From Ancylobacter dichloromethanicus (GTDB taxonomy: Bacteria; Pseudomonadota; Alphaproteobacteria; Rhizobiales; Xanthobacteraceae), in the NCBI RefSeq assembly GCF_018390645.1, contig NZ_JAHBGC010000020.1:952182-1016181 (forward strand): a stretch of 64,000 nucleotides of DNA, given 5' to 3'. The translations under genes were made by a program, and so were the position numbers. The notes beneath the pieces were generated by a model, which saw only the letters and a program-made list of their open reading frames with translations, did not search any database and was not told the DNA's origin. Each line of letters begins with the position of its first letter. The first letter of the stretch is position 1. This document shows, piece by piece, positions 1-9,527 of the stretch.

Positions 1-2375
1 TCAACGCCATCACCAAGCAGTCGGTGCTGGATGCGATGAAGCATCCGCGCATCATCGACGCGGCGCTGGTCGATGCCTATCTCGCCCGCCGGGCGCTGGA
101 CTACCTTGTCGGTTTCACGCTTTCGCCGGTGCTCTGGCGCAAGCTGCCGGGCGCCCGTTCGGCCGGGCGCGTGCAATCGGTCGCCCTGCGGCTGGTCTGC
201 GACCGCGAGCGCGAGATCGAGACCTTCGTCCGGCGTGAGTACTGGTCGATCGCCGCCCAGCTGGCAACGCCCCGGCAGGAGACCTTCGAGGCCCGTCTGG
301 TCGGCGCCGACGGCAAGAAGATCACGCGGCTGGACGTTGGCACCGAAGCCGAGGCGGCGGATTTCCGCGCCGCGCTGGAAAGGGCCGACTACACGGTACG
401 CTCGGTCGAGGCCAAGCCGGCCCGCCGGCATCCCTACCCGCCCTTCACCACCTCCACACTGCAGCAGGAAGCGAGCCGCAAGCTCGGCTTCGCGCCGGCC
501 ATCACCATGCGCATCGCGCAGCGGCTCTATGAAGGCATCGACGTCGGCGGCGAGACGGTCGGCCTCATCACCTATATGCGTACCGACGGCGTCGACATGG
601 CTCCGGAAGCCGTGGCCGGCGCGCGTTCGGTGATCGCCCACGAATATGGCGACCGCTACGTCCCCGCCGCGCCGCGCAAATACACCGCCAAGGCAAAGAA
701 CGCCCAGGAAGCCCATGAGGCGATCCGGCCCACGGAACTCTCGCGCCTGCCCAAGGACGTCATACGCCAGTTGGAACCCGACCAGGCCAAGCTCTACGAA
801 CTGATCTGGCTGCGCACCATCGCCAGCCAGATGGAATCGGCCGAGCTGGAGCGCACCACGGTCGACATCGACGCCACCGCCGCCGGGCGGGCGCTGGAAC
901 TGCGCGCCACCGGCACCGTCATCAAGTTCGACGGCTTCCTCACCCTCTATCGAGAGGGGAGCGACGACGACGAGGAGGACGAGGAGAGCCGTCGCCTGCC
1001 CGCCATGTCGTCGGGCGAGGCGCTCGCCAATAAGGGCATCAAGGCCGACCAGCATTTCACCGAGCCGCCGCCGCGCTATTCGGAGGCGTCGCTGGTGAAG
1101 CGCATGGAAGAGCTCGGCATCGGCCGTCCTTCGACCTATGCCTCGGTGCTCGCCGTGCTGCGCGACCGCGAATATGTGAAGCTCGACAAGCGCCGGCTGG
1201 TGCCGGAGGACAAGGGCCGGCTCGTCACCGCCTTCCTCGAGAGCTTCTTCGACCGCTACGTCGAATACGATTTCACGGCCGACCTCGAGGAGAAGCTCGA
1301 CCGCATCTCCAATGGCGAGCTGCGGTGGAAGGACGTGCTGCGGGACTTCTGGCGCGACTTCATGGCCGCCGTGGGCGAGACCAAGGAGTTGCGAGTCTCC
1401 GACGTCATCTCCGCGCTCGACGGCATGCTGACCGCGCACATCTTCCCGCCCCGGGACGACGGCTCGGATCCACGCATCTGCCCGACCTGCGGCACCGGCC
1501 GGCTGTCGCTGAAGGTGGGCAAGTTCGGGGCGTTCATCGGCTGCTCGAACTATCCCGAATGCAAGTACACCCGCCCGCTGGCGGCGCAGGGTGGCGGCGA
1601 CGAGAACGGCGCCGAGGCCAACGGCACCCGCGTTCTCGGCACCGATCCCGTCTCCGGGCTTGAGGTGACGATCCGGGCCGGCCGCTTCGGCACGTACCTG
1701 CAGCTCGGCGAGGCCAAGGACGGCGAGAAACCCAAGCGCTCCAGCCTGCCCAAGGGGCTCGCCCCCGCCGATGTCGATCTCGACACCGCGCTGGCGCTGC
1801 TCTCGCTGCCGCGCGAGATAGGAAAGCATCCCGACAGCGGCGACCCGATCCTCGCCGGCATCGGCCGCTTCGGCCCCTATGTCCAGCACGGCAAGACCTA
1901 CGCCAATATCGAGCCCGGCGACGACATCCTGGCGATCGGCCTCAACCGCGCGGTGGCGCTGATCGCCGACAAGCAGAGCAAGGGGCCGGGACGGCGCGGT
2001 GCCGTCGGCGGGCGCGAACTCGGCGAGCACCCGACGCTGGGGGGACCCATCACGGTGCGTCCGGGCCGCTTCGGCGCTTATGTAAACCACGGCAAGGTCA
2101 ACGCGACACTGCCCAAGAGCATCGAGCAGGACGCGGTGACGCTGGAACAGGCGGTCGAGCTGATCACCGCCAAGGCCGGCTCCATGCCGGCCAAGCCCGC
2201 GCGCCGGGCACCAGCCAAGGCGACGACCGAGAAGTCCACCGCCAGCAAGTCGGCGGCAAAGAAACCCGGCAAGACGGCGACGAAAACGGCGGCAGCCAAG
2301 CCAACCGCCGAGAAGCCAACCGCCAAAAAGCCCGCCGCTAAGAAGCCAGCGGCCAAGAAGGCGGCCGGCGCCTGA
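1..2375 (+). CDS. topA: DNA topoisomerase I, 5'-truncated by window edge
   Basis: Type IA topoisomerase that relaxes negative supercoils through a 5'-phosphotyrosine intermediate. The frame is already open at base 3, so the start lies upstream; compared with E. coli TopA roughly the first 130 residues (most of the Toprim domain) are missing. Visible are the SAGRVQS segment (about bases 161-181), the active-site Tyr in GLITYMRTD (about 561-587), and one intact four-Cys zinc ribbon (CPTCG at about 1479, CSNYPEC at about 1542). Three ribbon-like repeats without Cys follow, each keeping a GRFGxY core, then a Lys/Ala/Pro-rich tail from about 2180, as is usual in alphaproteobacterial TopA. It ends 15 bp from the stop of the convergent MFS gene. 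Confidence 0.97.
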   Translation, partial: NAITKQSVLDAMKHPRIIDAALVDAYLARRALDYLVGFTLSPVLWRKLPGARSAGRVQSVALRLVCDREREIETFVRREYWSIAAQLATPRQETFEARLVGADGKKITRLDVGTEAEAADFRAALERADYTVRSVEAKPARRHPYPPFTTSTLQQEASRKLGFAPAITMRIAQRLYEGIDVGGETVGLITYMRTDGVDMAPEAVAGARSVIAHEYGDRYVPAAPRKYTAKAKNAQEAHEAIRPTELSRLPKDVIRQLEPDQAKLYELIWLRTIASQMESAELERTTVDIDATAAGRALELRATGTVIKFDGFLTLYREGSDDDEEDEESRRLPAMSSGEALANKGIKADQHFTEPPPRYSEASLVKRMEELGIGRPSTYASVLAVLRDREYVKLDKRRLVPEDKGRLVTAFLESFFDRYVEYDFTADLEEKLDRISNGELRWKDVLRDFWRDFMAAVGETKELRVSDVISALDGMLTAHIFPPRDDGSDPRICPTCGTGRLSLKVGKFGAFIGCSNYPECKYTRPLAAQGGGDENGAEANGTRVLGTDPVSGLEVTIRAGRFGTYLQLGEAKDGEKPKRSSLPKGLAPADVDLDTALALLSLPREIGKHPDSGDPILAGIGRFGPYVQHGKTYANIEPGDDILAIGLNRAVALIADKQSKGPGRRGAVGGRELGEHPTLGGPITVRPGRFGAYVNHGKVNATLPKSIEQDAVTLEQAVELITAKAGSMPAKPARRAPAKATTEKSTASKSAAKKPGKTATKTAAAKPTAEKPTAKKPAAKKPAAKKAAGA

Positions 2376-2390
2376 GCGCCGGTCCTGCCT

Positions 2391-3869
2391 CTATTCCGGC
2401 AGCGGCGCCGGCGCGTGGCCCGAGCGCAGCGGCCGCTCCTCCATGGCCAGCATCGCGATGAGCGAGGCGAACAGCGACGCCGCCGCCGCCACGAACACCC
2501 AGCGGAACGCGCCGGCGAGCGGCGCCACCTGCGCGCGGCCTTCCAGCAGCCGCTCCAGCAGTGCGCTGCCCTCGATGCCGGACAGTCCGATCACGATGGC
2601 GCCGAAGCCGGCTGTGAGCACGGCGGCGCCGAGCGAGCGGAACAGGTTCACCACGCCGGTCGCGGTGCCCATCTGCGGCAGCGGGACGGCGTTCTGGATC
2701 GCCACGGTGGAAACCGGCAGCACGGTGCCGAGTCCCATGCCAGCCACTCCCATCCCGGCGGCGACGGCATAGACCGGCAGCCCTAGAGGCCAGACCGCCA
2801 GGAGGCCCAGCGCGGCGATGCTGGCCAGCAGTCCGGCGATCGGCAGGCGCTTGTAATGGGTGAAATGACCCATCACCCGCCCTGCCCCCGTCGCCCCGAC
2901 CACCACACCGGCCATCAGCGGGATCAGCGCCACCCCGGATTCCGAGGCCGTCAGCCCCATGACGCCTTCGAGATAAAGCGGCATCTGGATCGACAGGCCG
3001 ACCAGCGTGCCCATGGCGAAGGCGGCGGAAGGAACGCCGGTGCGCACCACCTGGTTGGACAGCACCGCCAGCGGCACCAGCGGCTCGCTCGCCGTGGCGA
3101 CACGGAAGGCGAACCCGATCCAGAGCAGCACGGCAAGGGCCAGCAGGCCGAAGATCGGCGCCGACAGCCAGGGAAAATAGGTGCCGCCCCAGCTCAGCGC
3201 CATCAACAGCGCCACCGTGCCCGCGCACATCAGCAGCGCGCCAAGAATGTCGAGCCGGTGCGGATGGTGATGCGCCGGCAGGCGCCTGAGCGCCCGCTCG
3301 CTCATCACCGCCGCGACGAGGCCGAGCGGCACGTTGATCCAGAAGATCAGCGACCAGTGCAGATGCTCGGCGAAGAAGCCGCCAAGGATCGGCCCGGCGA
3401 TGCTGGAGGTAATGAAGACGATGGCGAAATAGCCCTGGTAGCGGCCACGCTCGCGTGGCGCTATCAGCAGGCCGATAATGGTCTGCGCCAGCGCGATAAG
3501 CCCGCCGCCGCCCAGCCCCTGCACCGCTCGCGCCACGATCAGCCACGGCATGCTCTGCGCCGTGGCGCACAGGACCGAGCCGGCGAGGAAGGTGCCGATC
3601 GCCACCAGCAGAACCGGCCGGGGTCCGTGAATATCCGCCAGCTTGCCGACCAGCGGGGTGATCGCTGTACCGGTGAGCAGATAGGCGGTCACCACCCAGG
3701 AGAGGTTTTCGAGGTCGCCGAAGCTGCCACCGATGGTCGGCAGCGCGGTGGCGATGATGGTCTGGTCGAGGGCGCTGAGAAACATCGCCACCATGACGCC
3801 GGTGACGATAACGCGAATCTCGACATGGGACAGAGGCGCGGTCGTCGCCTCCGAAGTGCGGGCATCCAT
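2391..3869 (-). CDS. DHA2-family (EmrB/QacA) MFS drug exporter
   Basis: Proton-coupled multidrug exporter of the inner membrane with 14 predicted membrane segments, 492 residues. The family signature LDQTIIATALPTI lies at residues 34-46 and the motif-A loop GKLADIHGPRP near residue 80. The open frame runs on upstream, but the ATG at 3869 (MDARTSEATT) fits the family N terminus and avoids overlap with the divergent rnr gene at 4045. A 14-bp palindrome in the divergent promoter (3922-3935) resembles a TetR-type operator, which would suit an exporter, but no regulator gene is adjacent. Substrate unknown. Confidence 0.9.
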   Translation of the reverse strand: MDARTSEATTAPLSHVEIRVIVTGVMVAMFLSALDQTIIATALPTIGGSFGDLENLSWVVTAYLLTGTAITPLVGKLADIHGPRPVLLVAIGTFLAGSVLCATAQSMPWLIVARAVQGLGGGGLIALAQTIIGLLIAPRERGRYQGYFAIVFITSSIAGPILGGFFAEHLHWSLIFWINVPLGLVAAVMSERALRRLPAHHHPHRLDILGALLMCAGTVALLMALSWGGTYFPWLSAPIFGLLALAVLLWIGFAFRVATASEPLVPLAVLSNQVVRTGVPSAAFAMGTLVGLSIQMPLYLEGVMGLTASESGVALIPLMAGVVVGATGAGRVMGHFTHYKRLPIAGLLASIAALGLLAVWPLGLPVYAVAAGMGVAGMGLGTVLPVSTVAIQNAVPLPQMGTATGVVNLFRSLGAAVLTAGFGAIVIGLSGIEGSALLERLLEGRAQVAPLAGAFRWVFVAAAASLFASLIAMLAMEERPLRSGHAPAPLPE

Positions 3870-3921
3870 GGGATAAAATCCAGATCGGCGTCTTCGAACC
3901 GCCGCGAAATGCCGGCAAATT

Positions 3922-3935
3922 CGACCTATTGGTCG
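3922..3935. promoter_or_regulatory. Palindromic operator candidate between MFS gene and rnr
   Basis: CGACC-TATT-GGTCG, arms of 5 bp (longer with mismatches) around a 4-bp spacer, 53-66 bp upstream of the MFS exporter start. Size and symmetry are like operators of TetR/AcrR repressors that control DHA2 exporters. That assignment is inference; no cognate regulator is in the window. Confidence 0.4.
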
Positions 3936-4044
3936 GCAATTGCAAGAGATTGTGCGCTCCTTCCGCTTTGGAGGCGGCGCCGGCCGGTCGACGCGGGGCG
4001 CCGATGCGGATAGCGTCGAACAGCCCTCTCGGAAGCGGTGAATC

Positions 4045-6378
4045 GTGCGTAAACCAATAAAAGCGAAGGGGCGAAAGCCCGCCCACCCGGCCCTGCCCGC
4101 TGGCCTGACCAAGGGACTGCCGGGGCGTGAGGAATTGATGGCGTTCATCGCCGCTCATGGCGGTGATGTCGGCAAGCGGGAGATATCCCGCGCCTTCGGG
4201 CTCGATGGCGGCGACCGCATCGCCCTCAAGGCGCTGCTGCGCGAACTTGCCGACGAAGGGCTTCTGGGAACCAAGCGCCGCAAGCTGCACCTGCCGGGCG
4301 CCCTGCCCGCTGTCGTCCTGTCGGAAATCGTCGAACGCGACGAGGACGGCGAACTGATCGCCACGCCGGTTGACTGGGACACCGAGGAGAATGGCGAGCC
4401 ACCGCGCATATTGGTCCGCCTCGCCCGCCGCGGCCGGCTTGCCGGACCGGCCCCCACGGTCGGCGACCGTGTGCTGCTGAAGACCGAAGAAATACCTGAG
4501 GCCGACGGCCATATCCGCCACAACGGCACGGTGCTGAAGCTGATCGAGAAGGCACGCGGCCTCACCCTCGGCATCTTCCGCCGCGACGCGCAGGGCGGCG
4601 GCCGCCTGATCCCCATCGACAAGCGCAATATGGGCCGCGAACTCGCCATCCCCGCCGATTTCGCCGGCGACGCGCAGGAGGGCGACCTCGTCTCGGTCGA
4701 AGTGGTGCGCCACCACGCCTATGGCCTGCCCACCGCCAAGGTGAGGGAGCGGCTCGGTTCGGTGTCGACCGAGAAGGCGATCAGCCTGATCGCCATCCAT
4801 GCCCATGGCATTCCGAGCGTGTTCCGCCGCGAGGCGCTCGCCGAGGCGGAGGCGGCGAAGGCGGCGACGCTGGCCGGGCGCGAGGACTGGCGCGAGCTGC
4901 CGCTGGTCACCATCGACCCGCCCGATGCCAAGGACCATGACGATGCGGTGCACGCGGCACCGGACCTCGACCCCGACAATGAGGGTGGGTTCATCCTCAC
5001 CGTCGCCATCGCCGATGTCGCCGCCTATATCCGGCCCGGCAGCGCTCTCGACCGCGAGGCATTGGCGCGCGGCAATTCGGTGTATTTCCCCGACCGCGTC
5101 GTGCCGATGCTGCCCGAGCGCATTTCCAACGACCTCTGCTCGCTGCGCCCTCTGGAGGACCGGCCGGCCCTCGCCGTGCGCATGGCGATCGGCGCCAACG
5201 GCCGCAAGAAGCGCCACAGCTTCCACCGCGTCATGATGCGCTCCGCCGCCAAGCTCGCCTATGCGCAGGCTCAGGCCGCCATTGACGGGCGTGTGGATGA
5301 CCTGACCGATCCGCTGCTGGAAGGCGTGCTGCGCCCGCTCTGGGCCGCCTATGGTGCACTGAAGAAGGCGCGCGAGGCCCGCGCCCCGCTCGACCTCGAC
5401 CTGCCCGAGCGCAAGATCCTGCTGAAGCCCGACGGCACGGTCGACAAGGTGGTCGTGCCCGAGCGGCTCGACGCCCATCGGCTGATCGAGGAGTTCATGA
5501 TCCTCGCCAATGTCGCCGCCGCTGAGACCCTGGAGGAGAAGCACGTCCCCCTCGTCTACCGCGTCCACGACCAGCCCTCGCTGGAGAAGATGTCCGGCCT
5601 GCGCGAATTCCTGCAGACGCTCGACATCAAGCTGCCGAAGAGCGAGAGCGTCCGTCCGGCCCAGTTCAACGACATTCTCGCCCGCGTCGCTGGCTCCGAA
5701 CTGGCGCCACTGGTCAATCAGGTAATCCTGCGCAGCCAGGCACAGGCGGAATACGCGAACGAGAATTACGGCCATTTCGGCCTGCATCTGCGCCGCTACG
5801 CCCATTTCACCTCGCCGATCCGCCGCTATGCCGACCTCATCGTGCACCGGGCGCTGGTGCGCGCGCTCGGCCTCGGCCGCGACGGACTGCCCGAGACCGT
5901 GACGCCCGAACAGCTCGCCGAAATCGCCGCCCGCATTTCCGCCAGCGAGCGGCGCGCCATGGCGGCCGAGCGCGAGACCATCGACCGGCTGATCGCCCAC
6001 CACATGGCGGTGCAGATCGGCGCCACTTTCCGCGGCCGCATTTCCGGCGTTACCAAGGCCGGGCTTTTCGTCGCCCTCGACGACACCGGCGCGGACGGGT
6101 TCATTCCCGCCGTCACGCTCGGCCAAGACTATTACCGCTATGACGAGGGGCGCCATGCGCTGATCGGCGAGCGCACCGGCGAGATGCACCGGCTCGGCGA
6201 CCGCGTCGAAGTGAAGCTCGTGGAAGCGGCGCCGGTGGCTGGCGCTCTTCGGTTCGAACTTATATCTGAGGGCAAGCACGTCACCGTCGACAAGCGCCGC
6301 CCCGGCGGCGGGCGCGGTCGCTACGGACGGCCGGTCGAGCGCCCCCACGGCCCGAGGCGCATCGGCAAGCGCAAATAG
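4045..6378 (+). CDS. rnr: Ribonuclease R
   Basis: Processive 3'-to-5' exoribonuclease of the RNB family that degrades structured RNA. The 777 residues carry an N-terminal winged-helix segment (about 25-85), cold-shock/OB domains, and the RNB catalytic domain with the metal-binding run DPPDAKDHDDA near residues 291-301. An S1 domain starts near residue 658 (GATFRGRISGV) and a short basic tail follows. The GTG start is chosen because the protein aligns from MRKPIKAKG and the preceding 175 bp are the divergent promoter. DUF983 follows 16 bp downstream and is probably cotranscribed. The whole gene is shadowed by an antisense frame that is not a gene. Confidence 0.96.
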   Translation: MRKPIKAKGRKPAHPALPAGLTKGLPGREELMAFIAAHGGDVGKREISRAFGLDGGDRIALKALLRELADEGLLGTKRRKLHLPGALPAVVLSEIVERDEDGELIATPVDWDTEENGEPPRILVRLARRGRLAGPAPTVGDRVLLKTEEIPEADGHIRHNGTVLKLIEKARGLTLGIFRRDAQGGGRLIPIDKRNMGRELAIPADFAGDAQEGDLVSVEVVRHHAYGLPTAKVRERLGSVSTEKAISLIAIHAHGIPSVFRREALAEAEAAKAATLAGREDWRELPLVTIDPPDAKDHDDAVHAAPDLDPDNEGGFILTVAIADVAAYIRPGSALDREALARGNSVYFPDRVVPMLPERISNDLCSLRPLEDRPALAVRMAIGANGRKKRHSFHRVMMRSAAKLAYAQAQAAIDGRVDDLTDPLLEGVLRPLWAAYGALKKAREARAPLDLDLPERKILLKPDGTVDKVVVPERLDAHRLIEEFMILANVAAAETLEEKHVPLVYRVHDQPSLEKMSGLREFLQTLDIKLPKSESVRPAQFNDILARVAGSELAPLVNQVILRSQAQAEYANENYGHFGLHLRRYAHFTSPIRRYADLIVHRALVRALGLGRDGLPETVTPEQLAEIAARISASERRAMAAERETIDRLIAHHMAVQIGATFRGRISGVTKAGLFVALDDTGADGFIPAVTLGQDYYRYDEGRHALIGERTGEMHRLGDRVEVKLVEAAPVAGALRFELISEGKHVTVDKRRPGGGRGRYGRPVERPHGPRRIGKRK

Positions 6379-6394
6379 CGCCGGAGGCGCCTTC

Positions 6395-6859
6395 ATGCAG
6401 ACGCAGTCCCCCAGTCCTGTTTCCCACCGGCCCATCGGGCCGGCCATTGTCAATGGCTTCCGCATGCGCTGCCCCGCCTGCGGCAAGGGTGCGCTGTTCG
6501 GCGCCTATCTGAAGGTCAATGAACACTGCCCCGCATGCGGCGAGGAGTTGTGGCACCACCGCGCCGACGACGCGCCGCCCTACATGGTCATCACCATTGT
6601 CGGCCATATCATCGTGCCGCTGCTGCTGGCGGTGGAGATGGCGCTGCACCCGGCGGTGTGGATCCACCTCATCGTCTGGCTGCCGCTTACCCTCCTGCTC
6701 TCATTGGTTCTGCTGCCGCCGGTGAAGGGGGCGCTCATCGGCTTTCAGTGGGCGGTCCGCATGCATGGGTTCGATCCGACCGACTCCGAGCGTGATCCGC
6801 TGCCGCCGAGCCACCGTGCCGAGGCGACGCTCGCCGGCCCGCTCGCCAAGCGCTCCTGA
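6395..6859 (+). CDS. DUF983 small zinc-ribbon membrane protein
   Basis: 154-residue DUF983 protein. Two CPAC pairs (Cys26/29 and Cys45/48) form a probable zinc ribbon, followed by two hydrophobic segments at about 62-82 and 88-108. The family has no established biochemical role. It sits 16 bp after rnr and 11 bp before the NUDIX gene in what looks like one operon. Confidence 0.85.
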   Translation: MQTQSPSPVSHRPIGPAIVNGFRMRCPACGKGALFGAYLKVNEHCPACGEELWHHRADDAPPYMVITIVGHIIVPLLLAVEMALHPAVWIHLIVWLPLTLLLSLVLLPPVKGALIGFQWAVRMHGFDPTDSERDPLPPSHRAEATLAGPLAKRS

Positions 6860-6870
6860 CCCGCAATCCC

Positions 6871-7623
6871 ATGAGCCTTACCGACAGTCGCGCCGACGTC
6901 TCCCCGAAGTTCCCGCGCGAACGGCCAGACGCGGTGCACCCGGTCATCCGGCCGGCCGACGCCGCGGCGCTGGTGCTGGTGGACCGCTCCAAGCGCACGC
7001 CGCGCGTGCTGCTGGGCCGCCGCAATCCGTCGCTGCGCTTCATGCCCGGCAAGTTCGTGTTTCCCGGCGGCCGGGTCGATGCCGGCGACCGCCGCGTCCC
7101 GGTCTATGGCATGCTGGACACGGAGAGCGAGCGCCGCCTGCTGGCGCGCGTCGCCCGGCCCAGCACCTCGCGAGCCCGCGCCCTGGCGCTGGCCGCCATC
7201 CGCGAGACCTGCGAGGAAACCGGGCTGTTAATCGGCACCGGCGAGGCCGGCACGCCGGGCCGGCTGCCGGAAGCGTGGGGCGCCTTCGGCGCGGCCGGAC
7301 TGTTTCCCAATCTGGAGGCGCTCACCTTCGTCGCCCGCGCGGTCACCCCGCCCCGCCTCGCCCGGCGCTTCGACACCCGCTTTTTCCTGGCCGATGTGAC
7401 CCATGTCGGCCACCGGCTGGACGGTGTCGTCGGTGCGGAAGCGGAATTGGTCGAGGCCGGCTGGTTCACTTTCGCGGAGGCGAAGCGGGCCGAGGTGCCG
7501 GAGATCACCCGCGCCATCCTCGACGAGGTCGAGGCGCGGCTCAAGGGCGGCAACCGGCCCTGGCAGCCGGTGCCGTTCTATTTTTCCCGCGGCGGGCGGG
7601 TCTATCGCGAGGCAATCGCCTGA
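6871..7623 (+). CDS. NUDIX hydrolase
   Basis: 250-residue NUDIX-fold hydrolase, expected to cleave a nucleoside diphosphate linked to another moiety. The Nudix box is split: FPGGRVDAGD (about 64-73) is separated by some 35 residues from the metal-binding REtcEEtGL helix (111-119). I recognise this long insertion from alphaproteobacterial members of the family. It follows DUF983 closely. The substrate cannot be told from the sequence. Confidence 0.88.
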   Translation: MSLTDSRADVSPKFPRERPDAVHPVIRPADAAALVLVDRSKRTPRVLLGRRNPSLRFMPGKFVFPGGRVDAGDRRVPVYGMLDTESERRLLARVARPSTSRARALALAAIRETCEETGLLIGTGEAGTPGRLPEAWGAFGAAGLFPNLEALTFVARAVTPPRLARRFDTRFFLADVTHVGHRLDGVVGAEAELVEAGWFTFAEAKRAEVPEITRAILDEVEARLKGGNRPWQPVPFYFSRGGRVYREAIA

Positions 7624-7736
7624 GCGGGGCGGTCACAAATTCCCGGCATGAAGCCATTGCCAAAAGTCATTCGACTTTTGCCGCCCATGGGCTAGAGCCA
7701 GCGGTCCGGGAGACGTCTCCCGACCTCAGGTGAAAC

Positions 7737-8897
7737 ATGCACGCCCCGGCCCTCCCCCGTCCCGTCAACATCGCCTCCATCGCCGCCGCCATCGCCGCCA
7801 TTTCGGTGGTCGGGCTTGGCCTCGCCCTGTCCATCCCGCTGCTGGCCTTCGAACTGCACGACCGGGGCATCTCCTCGACCTGGATCGGCATCAACACGGC
7901 GGTGGGCGGGCTCGCCACCATCGCGCTGGCGCCCTTTCTGCCGGACCTGGTGCGACGTCTCGGGGCCGGGCCGCTGCTGCTCGCGGCCATTCTCAGCGCG
8001 GCGCTGAGCCTGCTCGCCTTCAAGTTCACGGCGTCCTTCGTGCTGTGGTTTCCGCTGCGCTTCATCTTCGGCGCGGCGCTGTGCGTCCTGTTCGTGGTCA
8101 GCGAGTTCTGGATCAACGCCGCCGCGCCGAACCACCGGCGCGGCCTGGTCATCGGCATTTACGGTACGGTGCTGTCGGTCGGATTCGCCGGCGGGCCGGC
8201 GATCCTCAGCCTGGTCGGGACGCAGGGCTGGGCGCCCTATCTGTGCGGCGCCGTCTTCTTCGCCCTCGCCGGCATCCCGGTGCTGATCGGCGCCGCCAGC
8301 GCCCCCGCGATCGAGAAGGAGAGCACGTCGGGGAGCGTATGGACGCTGATGCGGATCGCCCCGGCCGCCACCCTCGCCGCCTTCATCTTCGGCGCGGTCG
8401 AAACCGGGCTGATCAACTTTCTGCCGCTCTACGGGCTGCGGCGCGGGCTTGATGAGGGCGAGGCGGCACTGCTGCTCACCGTCGCCGAGCTTGGCAATGT
8501 CGCCCTGCAACTGCCGCTCGGCCTGTTGAGCGACAAGCTCGACCGTCGCCGCATGCTGCTTGCCTGCGGCATCATCGGCGTTGTCGGCTCGTTCCTGATT
8601 CCGCATCTCGCCATCGACAGCTGGGCGCTGTGGATCGCGGCGTTCTTCACCACGGGAATCGTCGCCGGGCTGTACACGGTCGGCCTCGCTCTGCTCGGCG
8701 CGCGTTTCGACGGGGCGGCGCTCGCCACCGCCAACGCGGCTTTCGTGATGCTGTATTCGATCGGCCTCACGGTGGGGCCCACGGCAGTCGGCGGCGGCAT
8801 GCAGATCCTCGATCCGCACGGCTTTGCCTGGACCATCGGGGCGTTCCTGCTGCTCTATGTACTGGTGGTGGCGGGGCAGATTTGGCGCGATCGCTGA
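7737..8897 (+). CDS. MFS transporter, 12-helix type
   Basis: 386-residue major facilitator protein of the inner membrane with a 12-segment hydrophobic pattern and two-fold pseudo-symmetry. The inter-helix loop LLSDKLDRRRMLL near residue 264 is the repeat of motif A. It resembles the YcaD-like branch, but no substrate-defining residues are recognisable. It lies between the NUDIX gene and rpmG on the same strand. Confidence 0.82.
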   Translation: MHAPALPRPVNIASIAAAIAAISVVGLGLALSIPLLAFELHDRGISSTWIGINTAVGGLATIALAPFLPDLVRRLGAGPLLLAAILSAALSLLAFKFTASFVLWFPLRFIFGAALCVLFVVSEFWINAAAPNHRRGLVIGIYGTVLSVGFAGGPAILSLVGTQGWAPYLCGAVFFALAGIPVLIGAASAPAIEKESTSGSVWTLMRIAPAATLAAFIFGAVETGLINFLPLYGLRRGLDEGEAALLLTVAELGNVALQLPLGLLSDKLDRRRMLLACGIIGVVGSFLIPHLAIDSWALWIAAFFTTGIVAGLYTVGLALLGARFDGAALATANAAFVMLYSIGLTVGPTAVGGGMQILDPHGFAWTIGAFLLLYVLVVAGQIWRDR

Positions 8898-9029
8898 CCC
8901 GCCTTCCTTGACATTCGCGCGACGATCACGGATACGGACGCGCAACGAGCGGCAGTGATGCCGCGCGAAACCGTTTTGTTCGGCGTGGCGCCCCCACGAT
9001 CGAAAGCCACGCTCCCAGGAGACCCGGTC

Positions 9030-9197
9030 ATGGCCAAGGCAACGACCATCAAGATCAAGCTCGTGTCGAGCGCCGACACCGGCTTCTTTTACGTGACGAA
9101 GAAGAACTCGCGCACCATGACCGACAAGCTGGTCGTCAAGAAGTACGACCCGGTCGCGAAGAAGCATGTCGAGTTCCGCGAAGGCAAGATCAAGTGA
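9030..9197 (+). CDS. rpmG: 50S ribosomal protein L33
   Basis: 55-residue large-subunit protein, full length for L33 without the Cys motif (zinc-independent form): [11 protein letters not shown] to EFREGKIK. A longer in-frame ORF begins at 8955, but the ATG at 9030 has the sequence AGGAGA at 9017-9022 as ribosome binding site and matches the family N terminus. A strong terminator follows at 9247. Confidence 0.97.
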   Translation: MAKATTIKIKLVSSADTGFFYVTKKNSRTMTDKLVVKKYDPVAKKHVEFREGKIK

Positions 9198-9246
9198 GCT
9201 GATGCGTCACGCGGGCCCTGCTCGCGGCGCGGAAGGCCACTGACGC

Positions 9247-9276
9247 AAAAGGCGCCGCAAGGCGCCTTTTCTTTTT
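9247..9276 (+). terminator. Rho-independent terminator of rpmG
   Basis: Perfect 10-bp stem AAAAGGCGCC / GGCGCCTTTT around a GCAA tetraloop (9247-9270), followed by CTTTTT. It lies 50 bp after the rpmG stop codon. Confidence 0.92.
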
Positions 9277-9527
9277 GGGTCTGTCGATCCGTGACGGTCG
9301 TTCTCTAGGTTGCCCGTCTGCGGCAGCCATCTGCGGGAGTGGAATCGGCGAGCGGTGAACGGAGAGGCCATCCGTAGACACCGCCCGCCGACCAGACCCC
9401 ACGGACCCGGGAGATGCGGCGGACCCGAGCACTCCGCAGGGCAAACGGATACCGCGCAGAGGCTACCCGAACCTTCGCCAAAAGCAACGATATTTGTGGG
9501 CAATCGATTCGCCCCAACCTCCAGCGA
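9277..9527. other. Gene-free gap between rpmG and divK
   Basis: With the rpmG trailer and terminator, the gap from 9198 to 9527 spans 330 bp without a convincing gene. Open frames here have no recognisable family, no good ribosome binding site and no conserved start. In several relatives the diguanylate cyclase gene pleD lies between divK and rpmG; nothing like a receiver or GGDEF domain is present here. Confidence 0.6.

Noticed and set aside
2338..6486. A 1382-codon open frame on the minus strand across rnr and the exporter promoter
   Set aside because: It is antisense to the well-supported rnr gene and in part continues into the exporter region in the wrong frame. The composition (His/Gly/Arg-rich, no domain) is that of a GC-driven shadow.
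7692..9167. A 491-codon minus-strand frame over the MFS gene and rpmG
   Set aside because: Low-complexity Arg/Gly/Asp-rich translation, antisense to two recognised genes.
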